This document shows positions 8,485 to 16,453 of a stretch of 64,000 nucleotides of DNA, in pieces (the first letter of the stretch is position 1; the number at the start of each line of letters is the position of its first letter). The translations under genes were made by a program, and so were the position numbers. Location: contig NZ_CP116413.1 of the NCBI RefSeq assembly GCF_030064675.1, forward strand, positions 7,469,501 to 7,533,500, written 5' to 3'. The DNA comes from Crossiella sp. CA-258035 (GTDB taxonomy: Bacteria; Actinomycetota; Actinomycetes; Mycobacteriales; Pseudonocardiaceae). The notes beneath the pieces were generated by a model. That model was not told the origin of the DNA, did no database searches, and was given only the letters and a program-made list of their open reading frames with translations.

Positions 8485-10899
8485 TCACTTGGTGCTGTAC
8501 ACGCGGATCTTCATCGAGGTGCCGTCCTGCTGGAGCACCCGGATGCCGACGCCGGCGTTGGCCACCTTGACACCGGCGGTCGGCTGGCTGGCCGACCAGT
8601 AGGGCTTGGTGTCGTCGAACAGCGGCTTGGCCGGCTGGCCGCGCACGTAGCTCGGCTTGCCGTTGACGTGCAGCGTGAAGGAGTCCGACTTCTGCAGCGA
8701 GAACGGCGCGTCGTAGCCCGCGATGCGCGGACGCCAGGCCTGACCCTCGAGGTTGTAGATCGGGTCGGGGTTGGCGTCGATCGGCAGGATCAGGCCCTCA
8801 CCGGGGTGCGCGCTGGTGTTGTTGTCCACCTGCGAGGTGTCCCAGTAGGAGACCAGCAGCCCGTCCTGGTACGGGAACCGCTCCGACCAGCGCGGGCGCG
8901 CGGGCCAGCCGTAGTTGTACGGGCCGGTCTTCATGTACTTGTCGAAGGAGGCGTAGGTCCGGTTGGTGGCCACGTAGAAGTGGTCGTAGGACTTGGTCTC
9001 CGTGCCGGTGGTGGTGCGGAAGCCCTTGAGCTTCCACCCGTTCTCGCCGCTCTCCGCGCCGTCGGTGAACACCGTCTGGCCGTCGGCGACGATCTTGAGG
9101 TCGTCGGCGAAGAAGCCGATCGGGGCCACGCCGCCGTCGGTCAGGTAGCGGAAGCGGAACAGCGCCTTCTTGCCGGCCAGCGGGGTCAGCGGGATCTGGG
9201 TGTCGACCCACTTGCCGTCGCTGGTGCCGGTGATCGAGGGCTTGTCAGCGGCGTCCTTCGGGAAGGGCTTGCCGTCGAGGGTGCCGTCCAGCGTGGTCCA
9301 GTTCGCCCCGTTGTCGGTGGAGTACTGGGCGTAGATGTAGTCGAAGTCGATCTCGATGTCGTACCGCGACTTCAGGCTCAGCGCGGCCGCGGTCTTGCCG
9401 GTAAGGTCGATCTCCCTGGTGAAGGTGTTGTCCAGCTCGTCGCCCTGGCCGCTCCACCACTGGTTGGCGCCGGCGAAGGGCGCGCCCAGCTGGGTGGTCT
9501 TCTGCTTGTCCGGCAGCACCACCACGACGCCCTGCGCCTTGTCGGTGTTGTACTCGTGCGGGCCGAGCTCGAGCTGCTTGTCCTGGCCCGCCACCACGGT
9601 CTCGTAGTCCAGCCAGCCCAGCTGCAGCTTGTCCCAGGCGGACAGGTCAGCCGCGCGGGTGCCGATGCCCTCGTTGACCGGGGAGACCCGGCTCTGGCCC
9701 ATCAGCGACCACCAGTTGACGCCGTTCTCCTGCGCCCCGCCCGGTCCGGCGGTGTCGTAGTGGTCCGGCAGGCCGAGGTCGTGGCCGTACTCGTGCGCGA
9801 ACACGCCGAGCCCGCCGTTCTCCGGCTGGATGGTGTAGTCGCCGACCCAGATGCCGGTGTCGCCGACCTGCGCGCCGCCGCGCTTGTTGAAGCCGGGGCC
9901 GGTCTGGCCGGAGCTGGTGTTGTAGGCGTACCAGCGGTGGGACCAGATCGCGTCCTCGCCCTGGGTCGGGTCGCCGTCGGCCTGGTCGCCGCCGGAGTGC
10001 ACGATCTGGAAGTGGTCCAGGTAGCCGTCGGACTCGTTGAAGTCGCCGTCGGCGTCGTAGTCGTAGCGGTCCCAGGTGTCGTACTCGGCGAGCTTGGCCT
10101 TGATCTGCTCGGTGCTCTCACCGGCGGCCTTGCGGTCGGCGACCCACTGGTTGACGCCGTCCTTGACCAGCTCCCAGGTGTTGTTGCAGGTGCTGCCGGG
10201 GCACGGGTAGCCGTTGGAGCGGCCGTAGCGCGCCTCGTTGTACTTGACCTTGACCCAGTCGGTGACCAGGCCGTCGACGGAGTACCGGCCGGAGGACTGG
10301 CGCTCGTAGAAGGTCTTCAGCGACTCGACGTTCTCGCCGGCGCCGAAGTACATCTTCTCGAAGTGGGCCTTGGAGTAGTCCGGCTGCCAGATGGTCGAGT
10401 TGTCCACGCCGCGGTTGGGGGCGGGGATCTCGTTGTGCAGCGGGCCGTCGAAGCGGGCCGGGCCGGGGGTCGCCGCGTGGGTGTCCTGGTCCGGGTACTG
10501 CGGGTGCCGCTCGTTGCCGAACTCGGTCAGGATGACGAAGATCTTGTCGGTCTTCTCCCTGGCCAGCTCGACGTACTGGTCGACACGGGGCGCCTCGGCG
10601 GTCTTCGCGCCGCGCTCGCGGGCCACGCCCTCCTGCTGCTGGGGGGCGGCGCCGATCTTGGCGACGGTGGACGAGCCACGCTTCTCGGTCTTGGTCTCGC
10701 CGCTGATCACCTGGGAGATCGCCTCGGTGCGCAGTGCGCGGCGCTTCTCCTCCAGCGGGTTGGGCAGCTCGTGGTCTGCCTCCACCTCGGTCACGGCCTT
10801 GGTCTTCGTGTCCGCGGCCGGGGCCGCGGTGGCGACCCAGGGCGCGGTGGCGCCGAGCATGGCCACCACGGCCAGCCCAACGGTCATTCTTCTGTGCAC
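8485..10899 (-). CDS. Secreted immune inhibitor A-like M6 family metalloprotease
   Basis: Exported zinc endopeptidase of 804 residues. It has a signal peptide ('MTVGLAVVAMLGATAPWVATAAPA'-like, cleavage near AxA), a charged propeptide, and an M6 catalytic domain with the zinc motif HEYGHDLGLPD (His369, Glu370, His373). A calcium-binding-like stretch 'DYDADGDFNESDGYLDH' precedes it. A second half with beta-rich immune-inhibitor/carbohydrate-binding-like domains follows ('GEWKLKG'-type and 'RFRYLTDGGVAPIGFFADDLKI'). Members of the family degrade host or environmental proteins. The gene is monocistronic, bounded by a downstream hairpin and an upstream spacer with a candidate operator. The GTG at 10899 has GGGAGG very close; the ATG four codons later is an alternative. 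Confidence 0.93.
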   Translation of the reverse strand: MHRRMTVGLAVVAMLGATAPWVATAAPAADTKTKAVTEVEADHELPNPLEEKRRALRTEAISQVISGETKTEKRGSSTVAKIGAAPQQQEGVARERGAKTAEAPRVDQYVELAREKTDKIFVILTEFGNERHPQYPDQDTHAATPGPARFDGPLHNEIPAPNRGVDNSTIWQPDYSKAHFEKMYFGAGENVESLKTFYERQSSGRYSVDGLVTDWVKVKYNEARYGRSNGYPCPGSTCNNTWELVKDGVNQWVADRKAAGESTEQIKAKLAEYDTWDRYDYDADGDFNESDGYLDHFQIVHSGGDQADGDPTQGEDAIWSHRWYAYNTSSGQTGPGFNKRGGAQVGDTGIWVGDYTIQPENGGLGVFAHEYGHDLGLPDHYDTAGPGGAQENGVNWWSLMGQSRVSPVNEGIGTRAADLSAWDKLQLGWLDYETVVAGQDKQLELGPHEYNTDKAQGVVVVLPDKQKTTQLGAPFAGANQWWSGQGDELDNTFTREIDLTGKTAAALSLKSRYDIEIDFDYIYAQYSTDNGANWTTLDGTLDGKPFPKDAADKPSITGTSDGKWVDTQIPLTPLAGKKALFRFRYLTDGGVAPIGFFADDLKIVADGQTVFTDGAESGENGWKLKGFRTTTGTETKSYDHFYVATNRTYASFDKYMKTGPYNYGWPARPRWSERFPYQDGLLVSYWDTSQVDNNTSAHPGEGLILPIDANPDPIYNLEGQAWRPRIAGYDAPFSLQKSDSFTLHVNGKPSYVRGQPAKPLFDDTKPYWSASQPTAGVKVANAGVGIRVLQQDGTSMKIRVYSTK

Positions 10900-11005
10900 G
10901 TGCCCTCCCGTGACAGGCGTCGGAGCTGATCAGGTGTGCAGTGACGCTCCGACAGCATGTTGAACGGAACGAACCATACGAGTGATCCCGGCCAGGTGAA
11001 ATGGC

Positions 11006-11022
11006 CATCACGCATCGTGATG
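11006..11022. promoter_or_regulatory. Inverted repeat between M6 protease and divergent small gene
   Basis: CATCACG and CGTGATG form a perfect 7-bp inverted repeat with a 3-base spacer, about 107 bases upstream of the protease and 100 upstream of the divergent gene. It is a candidate operator for either promoter. Confidence 0.35.
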
Positions 11023-11121
11023 AAGCGGTTGCCTGACTGGCGGCGGCGGTCAATCCGATCGGCTGGTTGACTTGAAACCGATCTCGCAGGCGGCTCGCGC
11101 CGCCGGAAGTGGAGCCGCCGG

Positions 11122-11442
11122 ATGACCGCCACCGCGCAGCGCGTGCGCCAGGCCCGTGACCTGCTCGGGCAGGTCCACCAGGAGTTGACCGAAGGGGGCA
11201 GCCGGGATCCCTCGGTGGCGGAGGTGGTGAGCATCCTTACGGAGCTACCGGGCCTGCTCAGAGCCACCGCGGGGCTGCTCGACCAGGTGGATCCGGCGGT
11301 CGCCCCGGTGGTGCTGGACAGCGCTTCCTCACCGGGCTGGCTGCACTCCCCGGCCGAGCGCGCCCGCTATGTCGCCAGCTCGCTGCGGAGCAAGGCCGAC
11401 GACGTCGTGGGGATCACCGCGAAGCTCCGGCTGGCGCGCTGA
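11122..11442 (+). CDS. Small helical hypothetical protein
   Basis: 106-residue soluble protein I do not recognise. It is predicted almost all-helical ('MTATAQRVRQARDLLGQVHQ', 'VAEVVSILTELPGLLRATAG', 'ERARYVASSLRSKADDVVGI') and has no signal peptide, membrane helix or cysteine. The start ATG at 11122 has GGAG seven bases upstream. It is transcribed divergently from the M6 protease and ends inside a long hairpin shared with the convergent MFS gene. Codon use is typical for the genome, so the gene is probably real. Confidence 0.65.
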   Translation: MTATAQRVRQARDLLGQVHQELTEGGSRDPSVAEVVSILTELPGLLRATAGLLDQVDPAVAPVVLDSASSPGWLHSPAERARYVASSLRSKADDVVGITAKLRLAR

Positions 11443-11507
11443 ACAGGTCTGGACCCATGCGCGGATTGCCAGTTTTGCATGGGTGTCCGGTGAGCCTGTT
11501 CAGCGCG
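11435..11507. terminator. Large two-level hairpin between convergent genes
   Basis: Outer perfect 13-bp inverted repeat (11435-11447 and 11495-11507, arm CGCGCTGAACAGG) overlaps the stop codon of the small gene. An inner CCCATGC/GCATGGG stem and a TTTT stretch lie inside. It probably terminates both this gene and the MFS gene. Confidence 0.6.
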
Positions 11508-11526
11508 ATTCCCAGTTTTACCGACA

Positions 11527-13041
11527 CTACGGACGGTTCACCCGGACGAGGGCGGCGGCGAGCACGGCGGCCAGGACCAGCACCCCGGCCGCGACCACCA
11601 CGGTGACGTGCATGCCGCTGACGAAGGCCAGCTTGGCCGCCTCGGTCAGCGCGGAGGAGGCCGGTCCGGGCAGCTCAGCGGCCACCGCCAGCGCGCCCGC
11701 CGGGGTGTCCTTGGCGGCCGCGGCCGCCTCGGCGGGCAGGCCGGGGGGCAGCGCGGCGGTGACCTCGGTGCGGTAGACCAGCCCGATCCCGACGCTGCCC
11801 AGGATCGCCATGCCCAGCGCGCCGCCGAGCTCGGTGCCGGTCTCCGACAGCGCGGAGGCCGCGCCGGCGCGCTCGGGCGGGGCCGCGGCCAGCACCAGGT
11901 CGTTGGCCAGCGCGGTGACCAGGCCCAGGCCCACGGCCATCACGGTCATCCCGGTGACCACCCAGGTCAGCCCGCTCCGGTCCACGCCCGCGGCGGTGAG
12001 CAGCAGCAGTCCGGCCGCGCCGACCAGCAGTCCGGTCGCGATCACCAGGCCGGGCCGGAACCGCCGGGCCAGCGCCGGGCCGAGGCCGGTGCCGACAGCC
12101 ATGCCGAGGAAGACCGGCAGGCCCCAGAGCGCGGCCACGAACGGCCGGTAGCCGAGCACGGTTTGCAGGTACTGGGCGGTGAACAGGGTGATGCCGCCGA
12201 TGGCGAACAGGGTCAGGGTGGCGGCGAGGATGGCCACCGCGAAGCCGGGGGTGCGGAACAGGCTCAGCTCCAGCATCGGGTCCGGGCGCTGCTGGCGGCC
12301 GATGAACCACAGCCCGAAGGCCAGTCCGGCCACGATCGCGGCCAGGGGTTCCCAGCCGAGGCCGTCGGTGGCGAGCCGCTTCACGCCGTAGATCACCGGC
12401 AGCATGGCCAGCAGTGAGAGCAGCGCGCTGAACAGGTCGAACCGGCCGGGCCGCGGATCGCGGGACTCGGGCAGCAGGACTGGGGCGAGCACCACCAGCA
12501 GCAGCATCGCGGGCACGTTGACCAGGAACGCGGTGCCCCAGTGGAAGTTCTCCAGCAGCAGTCCGCCGAGCACCGGCCCGAGCACCGCTCCCCCGGCGAA
12601 GGCGGCGGTCCACACCGAGATCGCGGTGGACCGCTGGGTGGCGTCCTGGAACATCACGCGGATCAGCGCCAGCGTGGACGGGGCCAGCGTGGCGCCGCCG
12701 ACGCCGAGCAGCGCCCGCGCCGCGATCAGCAGTTCCGGGCTGGTGGCGTTGGCGGCCAGCACCGAGGCCAGGCCGAAGAGCAGGCCACCGGCCACCAGCA
12801 GCTTCCGCCGCCCGATCCGGTCACCCAGGGTGCCCATCGTGACCAGCAGCCCGGCCAGCAGGAACCCGTACACGTCCATGATCCACAGCAGTTGTCCCCC
12901 GGTTGGCTGAAGTTCGGCGGAGAGGAACGGCACCGCGAACAGCAGGATCGACAGGTCCATCGCCACCAGCAGGGCCGGCAGCACCAGCACCGCCAGGCCC
13001 AGCCACTGCCGCACCCCCGCGCGGTCGGTCATTACGGTCAT
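11527..13041 (-). CDS. MFS drug exporter, DHA2 (EmrB/QacA) family, 14 helices
   Basis: Proton-driven efflux pump of 504 residues in the cytoplasmic membrane. The N-terminal half has the DHA2 landmarks: acidic residue in helix 1 ('LLVAMDLSILLFAVPFL'), motif A after helix 2 ('GTLGDRIGRRKLLVAGG'), and motif C in helix 5 ('WTAAFAGGAVLGPVLGGLL'). Hydrophobic segments continue to the C-terminus, enough for 14 helices. The exported compound is unknown. It is divergent from a TetR gene 46 bases away, the classic arrangement of a pump controlled by its own ligand-sensing repressor. A TATGAT box at 13050-13055 ends eight bases before the ATG, so the message may be nearly leaderless. Confidence 0.92.
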   Translation of the reverse strand: MTVMTDRAGVRQWLGLAVLVLPALLVAMDLSILLFAVPFLSAELQPTGGQLLWIMDVYGFLLAGLLVTMGTLGDRIGRRKLLVAGGLLFGLASVLAANATSPELLIAARALLGVGGATLAPSTLALIRVMFQDATQRSTAISVWTAAFAGGAVLGPVLGGLLLENFHWGTAFLVNVPAMLLLVVLAPVLLPESRDPRPGRFDLFSALLSLLAMLPVIYGVKRLATDGLGWEPLAAIVAGLAFGLWFIGRQQRPDPMLELSLFRTPGFAVAILAATLTLFAIGGITLFTAQYLQTVLGYRPFVAALWGLPVFLGMAVGTGLGPALARRFRPGLVIATGLLVGAAGLLLLTAAGVDRSGLTWVVTGMTVMAVGLGLVTALANDLVLAAAPPERAGAASALSETGTELGGALGMAILGSVGIGLVYRTEVTAALPPGLPAEAAAAAKDTPAGALAVAAELPGPASSALTEAAKLAFVSGMHVTVVVAAGVLVLAAVLAAALVRVNRP

Positions 13042-13087
13042 AGCGGTTAATCATACGTACGTCTAATACATCTGTATAGATCCTAGG
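13042..13087. promoter_or_regulatory. Divergent promoter/operator for MFS pump and TetR
   Basis: This 46-base AT-rich gap contains ATACA-TC-TGTAT (13066-13077, a perfect inverted repeat), TACGTA palindromes just beside it, and a TATGAT -10-like box on the minus strand (13050-13055). Both start codons are only about 7-9 bases from -10-like boxes, consistent with leaderless transcripts and repression by TetR binding over both promoters. Confidence 0.55.
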
Positions 13088-13675
13088 ATGGGCGGCGTGG
13101 GACACCGTGAAGATCTGTTGGCCGGGGCCAAGCGCTGCCTGCTGGAGCGCGGGTACGCGCGCACCACGGCGCGGGACATCGTCGCCGCCTCCGGGACCAA
13201 CCTCGCCAGCATCGGCTACCACTTCGGGTCCAAGGAGGCGCTGCTGACCCAGGCCATGATCGAGGCGCTCACCGAGGCCACCGAGGCGGTTAGTCAGGCC
13301 ATGCCGATCGACCACGCCGCCCCGGCGCGGGACCGCCTGGAGACGACCTGGCACCAGGTCTCGGTCTCCACCAAGGACGCGCCCGCGATGTGGCGGGCCA
13401 GTCTGGAGGCGTTCCTGGTCGGCGCTCACCAGGCCGAGGTGCTGGAGGTGCTGCGCGAGCTGCACGCCTTCCAGCGCCGGGAGCTGACCGCGGAGCTGCT
13501 GGGCGTGCCTGCCGAGCAGGTCGATCAGGAGCAGGCGGGCACGCTGGGCGCGCTGCTGCTGGCCATGGCCACCGGGCTGTCCATGCAGACCATGGTCGAC
13601 CCGGAGCGCGCGCCCACCGCCAAGGACATGGCGGCCGGACTGCGGCAGCTGGCCGAGGTGCTGGAGGCCGACTAG
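13088..13675 (+). CDS. TetR family transcriptional repressor
   Basis: 195-residue dimeric repressor. The N-terminal helix-turn-helix is clear: 'LLERGYARTTARDIVAASG' then 'NLASIGYHFGSKEALLTQAM' (about residues 18-60). The C-terminal half is a helical ligand-binding domain of the TetR_C type. By position it most likely represses itself and the divergent DHA2 exporter. ATG 13088 is used; a GTG three codons later (13097) is also possible. Its stop codon shares a CTAG with the stop of the convergent ABC permease. Confidence 0.93.
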   Translation: MGGVGHREDLLAGAKRCLLERGYARTTARDIVAASGTNLASIGYHFGSKEALLTQAMIEALTEATEAVSQAMPIDHAAPARDRLETTWHQVSVSTKDAPAMWRASLEAFLVGAHQAEVLEVLRELHAFQRRELTAELLGVPAEQVDQEQAGTLGALLLAMATGLSMQTMVDPERAPTAKDMAAGLRQLAEVLEAD

Positions 13676-14475
13676 ACCAGGGTGATCCGGCCGCCCGCCT
13701 TGCGCGCCCGGTAGGACGCGGCGGCCACGCCCGCCAGGAGCAGCACCGCGCTCAGCGCGACCATCGCGGTGGACAGGGCCACGATCTCCGGGGAGATGCC
13801 GCGCTTGCTGGCCTGGCCGTAGACGAAGACCGGCAGCGTGGTGGAACCGGCGTCGCCGAGGTAGCTGGAGATCACCACGTCGTCGAAGGACAACAGGAAG
13901 GCGAAGGCCGCGCCCGCCGCCACCGCGGGGGCGACCAGCGGCCAGGTCACCGTGCGGAAGGCGGTGAACGGGTCCGCGCCCAGGTCCGCGGCGGCCTCCT
14001 CCAGCCGCGGGTCCATCCCGGCCAGCCGGGCCCGGACCACCACGACCACGAAGCTGAGCGAGAAGGCCACGTGCGCGGCCAGCAGCGCGCCGAAGCCGAG
14101 CGGGATCCCGGCCAGCTTCACGCAGAAGGCCAGCAGGCTCACGCCCATCACCACCTCCGGCACCACCAGCGGCAGGCTGAGCAGCACCGTCCACACCGCG
14201 CGGCCCCGGAATGCCTTGCGCAGCCCGAAGGCGGCCAGTGTGCCCAGCAGCACGCACACCGCCGCGCTGGCCAGCGCCAGCCGCAGGGTCAGGCCGAGCG
14301 CGCTGAGCACCCGCTCGTCCGCCGCCAGCGCGGCGTACCAACGGGTGCTGAACCCGGTGATCCGGCTGACCCGCGCGGAGTCGTTGAACGAGGCCAGCGC
14401 CAGCCAGCCGATCGGCAGGTACAGGAAGGCGAAGACCAGCGCCACGGCCAGGCCCAGCCGCCAGGGGCGTCTCAC
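13672..14475 (-). CDS. ABC transporter permease, spermidine/putrescine type (PotC-like)
   Basis: Inner-membrane permease of 267 residues, last gene of a four-gene import operon. It has about six hydrophobic helices and the EAA loop that contacts the ATPase ('LEEAAADLGADPFTAFRTVTWPLVAPA', residues about 155-180). The closing part 'SFDDVVISSYL' is characteristic of PotC/PotH-type permeases. The start is GTG 14475, overlapping the upstream permease stop as GTGA, so translation is probably coupled. The substrate is inferred from family as a polyamine or related cation, not proven. Confidence 0.9.
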   Translation of the reverse strand: MRRPWRLGLAVALVFAFLYLPIGWLALASFNDSARVSRITGFSTRWYAALAADERVLSALGLTLRLALASAAVCVLLGTLAAFGLRKAFRGRAVWTVLLSLPLVVPEVVMGVSLLAFCVKLAGIPLGFGALLAAHVAFSLSFVVVVVRARLAGMDPRLEEAAADLGADPFTAFRTVTWPLVAPAVAAGAAFAFLLSFDDVVISSYLGDAGSTTLPVFVYGQASKRGISPEIVALSTAMVALSAVLLLAGVAAASYRARKAGGRITLV

Positions 14476-15308
14476 AGCACGTCCTCCCCTCGGCGGCCGC
14501 GCAGCACGAGCACCAGCACGACCAGCACCAGCAGCAGCACCGCCATCGCCGAGCCGAGCGGCCAGTTGTTGCCGCTGCGGAACTGGTCGTCGATCACGCT
14601 GCCGAAGGTGGACTGGTCCACCCCGCCGAGCAGTTTCGGGGTCACGAAGTCACCGGCCGCGGGCACCAGCACCAGCAGCGAACCGGCCAGCACGCCGGGG
14701 GCCACGCCGGGCAGCACCACGTGCAGGAAGGTGGACACCCGGCCGTGCCCGAGGTCGTAGGAGGCCTCGGCCAGCCGGTGGTCGAAGCGCTCGCAGGCCA
14801 CGTAGAGCGGCAGCACCATGAACGGCAGGAACCCGTAGCTCAGGCCGAGCACGACCGCGCCGTCGGTGCGCAGGAAGCCGCCGTCGACGCCCAGCCCGAA
14901 CAGGCCGAGCGCCTGGTTGACCAGGCCGTCCTCGTCCAGCAGCGCCTTCCAGGCGTAGATCCGGGCCAGGTAGGAGGACCAGAACGGCACCAGCACCGCG
15001 GCCAGCAGCGCGGTCCGCCAGCGGCCGCCGTGCCGGGCGATGAACCAGGCCAGCGGGAAGCCCAGCAGCAGGCAGACCGCGGTGGTGGCCAGCGCGTAGA
15101 GCAGGGTGCGGCCGAAGATGGGCAGGAAGGCCGGATCCAGCGCGCTGCGGTAGGCCTGGCTGGTCCAGGGCAGCACCACGTGCGTGACGCCGGTGTCCCG
15201 GGTGGCGAAGCTGTACTGCACCACCAGGGCCAGCGGGGCGAGCAGGAAGATGGCCAGCCACAGCCCGGCCGGGGTGAGCAGGGCGTGCCGTTTGAGCTGC
15301 CCGGTCAA
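14472..15308 (-). CDS. ABC transporter permease, spermidine/putrescine type (PotB-like)
   Basis: Partner permease of 278 residues with about six membrane helices and the EAA loop 'LAEASYDLGHGRVSTFLHVVLPG'. The stretch 'GDFVTPKLLGG' is a hallmark of PotB-type subunits. No ATG or GTG exists near the upstream gene boundary; the best start is TTG 15308, which overlaps the binding-protein stop codon as TTGA and has a purine-rich AAGGTGAAG upstream. That rare start may be why automated callers extend or miss this gene. Confidence 0.87.
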   Translation of the reverse strand: MTGQLKRHALLTPAGLWLAIFLLAPLALVVQYSFATRDTGVTHVVLPWTSQAYRSALDPAFLPIFGRTLLYALATTAVCLLLGFPLAWFIARHGGRWRTALLAAVLVPFWSSYLARIYAWKALLDEDGLVNQALGLFGLGVDGGFLRTDGAVVLGLSYGFLPFMVLPLYVACERFDHRLAEASYDLGHGRVSTFLHVVLPGVAPGVLAGSLLVLVPAAGDFVTPKLLGGVDQSTFGSVIDDQFRSGNNWPLGSAMAVLLLVLVVLVLVLRGRRGEDVL

Positions 15309-16453
15309 CCCGTCTTCACCTTGGTCCACGCGTCCGCGTAGCGGGCCTCGACCTCCCGGTCCAGGTCCTTGGTGAAGGGCAGCTTGGCCAGCGCCTCCTC
15401 CGAGGGGTAGACCAGCGGGTCCTCCAGCAGCTCCTTGTCGATCATCGGCTTGGCCGCGGTGTTCGGGCTGCCGTAGCGGACCGCGTTGGCCAGCTTCGCG
15501 CCCACGTCGGCGCGCAGGATGTAGTCGATGAACCGGTGCGCGTTCACCGCGTGCGGGGCGTTCTTGGGCACGCACAACAGGTCCACATAGGACAGTCCGC
15601 CCTCGGTGGGGATGGCGTAGGCCACGTCCTCGTTGTCGTCGCGGGCCTGGAAGGCGTCGCCCGAGTAGACCTGGGCCAGCACCACCTGGCCGGAGGTGAG
15701 CGGCTCGATCACGTCGGAGGTGATCTGGCCGATCTTCTTCTTCAGCCCGAGCAGGTAGCGCACCGCCTCCTCGATCTTGGCCGGGTCGGTGGTGTTCGGG
15801 TCGTGCCCCAGCGCCAGTAAGCCCAGCGACATGCCGTCGCGGGCCTCGTCCAGGATCGAGCTGCGGCCCTTGACCGCGGGGTGGTCGAAGGCGCTGAAGC
15901 CGGAGAAGGTGCCCAGCGTCTTCTTGGAGTAGGCCAGGCCGGTGGTGCCCCAGGCCCAGGGCGCGGAGTAGCGGTTGCCCGGGTCGTAGTCGGCCTCGGT
16001 GAACCGCTTGTCCAGGTTGCGCAGGTTCGGGATCAGGCCGTGGTCCAAGGGCTGGAGCAGCCCGGCGCGGCGGAACCGGCGCAGGAAGTTGTCGCTGGGC
16101 ACCACCAGGTCGTAGCCCGCGCCGCCGGAGGCGATCTTGGCTTCCATCTCGTCGTTGGAGCTGAAGTTGTCGTAGGTGACCTTGATGCCGGAGTCGGCCT
16201 CGAACCCGGTGAGGGTGTCCGGCGCGATGTAGTCGGTCCAGTTGTAGAAGTTGAGCTGCTTCTCGTCCTTGGCGTTGCTGGCCTTGACCTTCGTGGTCTC
16301 GGGACCGCTCGGCGTCGGCGCGGGGCCGATGCCGCAGGCGCCCAGGCCCTGCGCGGCCACGGCGAAGAAGGCCATCGAGCGCAGCATGCTCCGGCGGCTG
16401 ACCCGGGGGCCGCTGGTGTCCCACAGCCGGGCGATCCGCACCTGCTCGGTCAT
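15305..16453 (-). CDS. Extracellular substrate-binding lipoprotein of polyamine-type ABC transporter
   Basis: Periplasm-like binding protein of 382 residues (PotD/PotF family, SBP_bac_8) that delivers ligand to the two permeases. The leader has a twin-arginine motif 'SRRSMLR' followed by a hydrophobic stretch and lipobox 'LGAC', so it is probably exported by Tat and lipid-anchored. Mature-domain landmarks include 'LNFYNWTDYIAPDTL', 'DLVVPSDNFLRR' and 'WAWGTTGLAYSKK', all typical of the spermidine/putrescine class. The ATG at 16453 overlaps the ATPase stop as ATGA. Confidence 0.92.
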   Translation of the reverse strand: MTEQVRIARLWDTSGPRVSRRSMLRSMAFFAVAAQGLGACGIGPAPTPSGPETTKVKASNAKDEKQLNFYNWTDYIAPDTLTGFEADSGIKVTYDNFSSNDEMEAKIASGGAGYDLVVPSDNFLRRFRRAGLLQPLDHGLIPNLRNLDKRFTEADYDPGNRYSAPWAWGTTGLAYSKKTLGTFSGFSAFDHPAVKGRSSILDEARDGMSLGLLALGHDPNTTDPAKIEEAVRYLLGLKKKIGQITSDVIEPLTSGQVVLAQVYSGDAFQARDDNEDVAYAIPTEGGLSYVDLLCVPKNAPHAVNAHRFIDYILRADVGAKLANAVRYGSPNTAAKPMIDKELLEDPLVYPSEEALAKLPFTKDLDREVEARYADAWTKVKTG

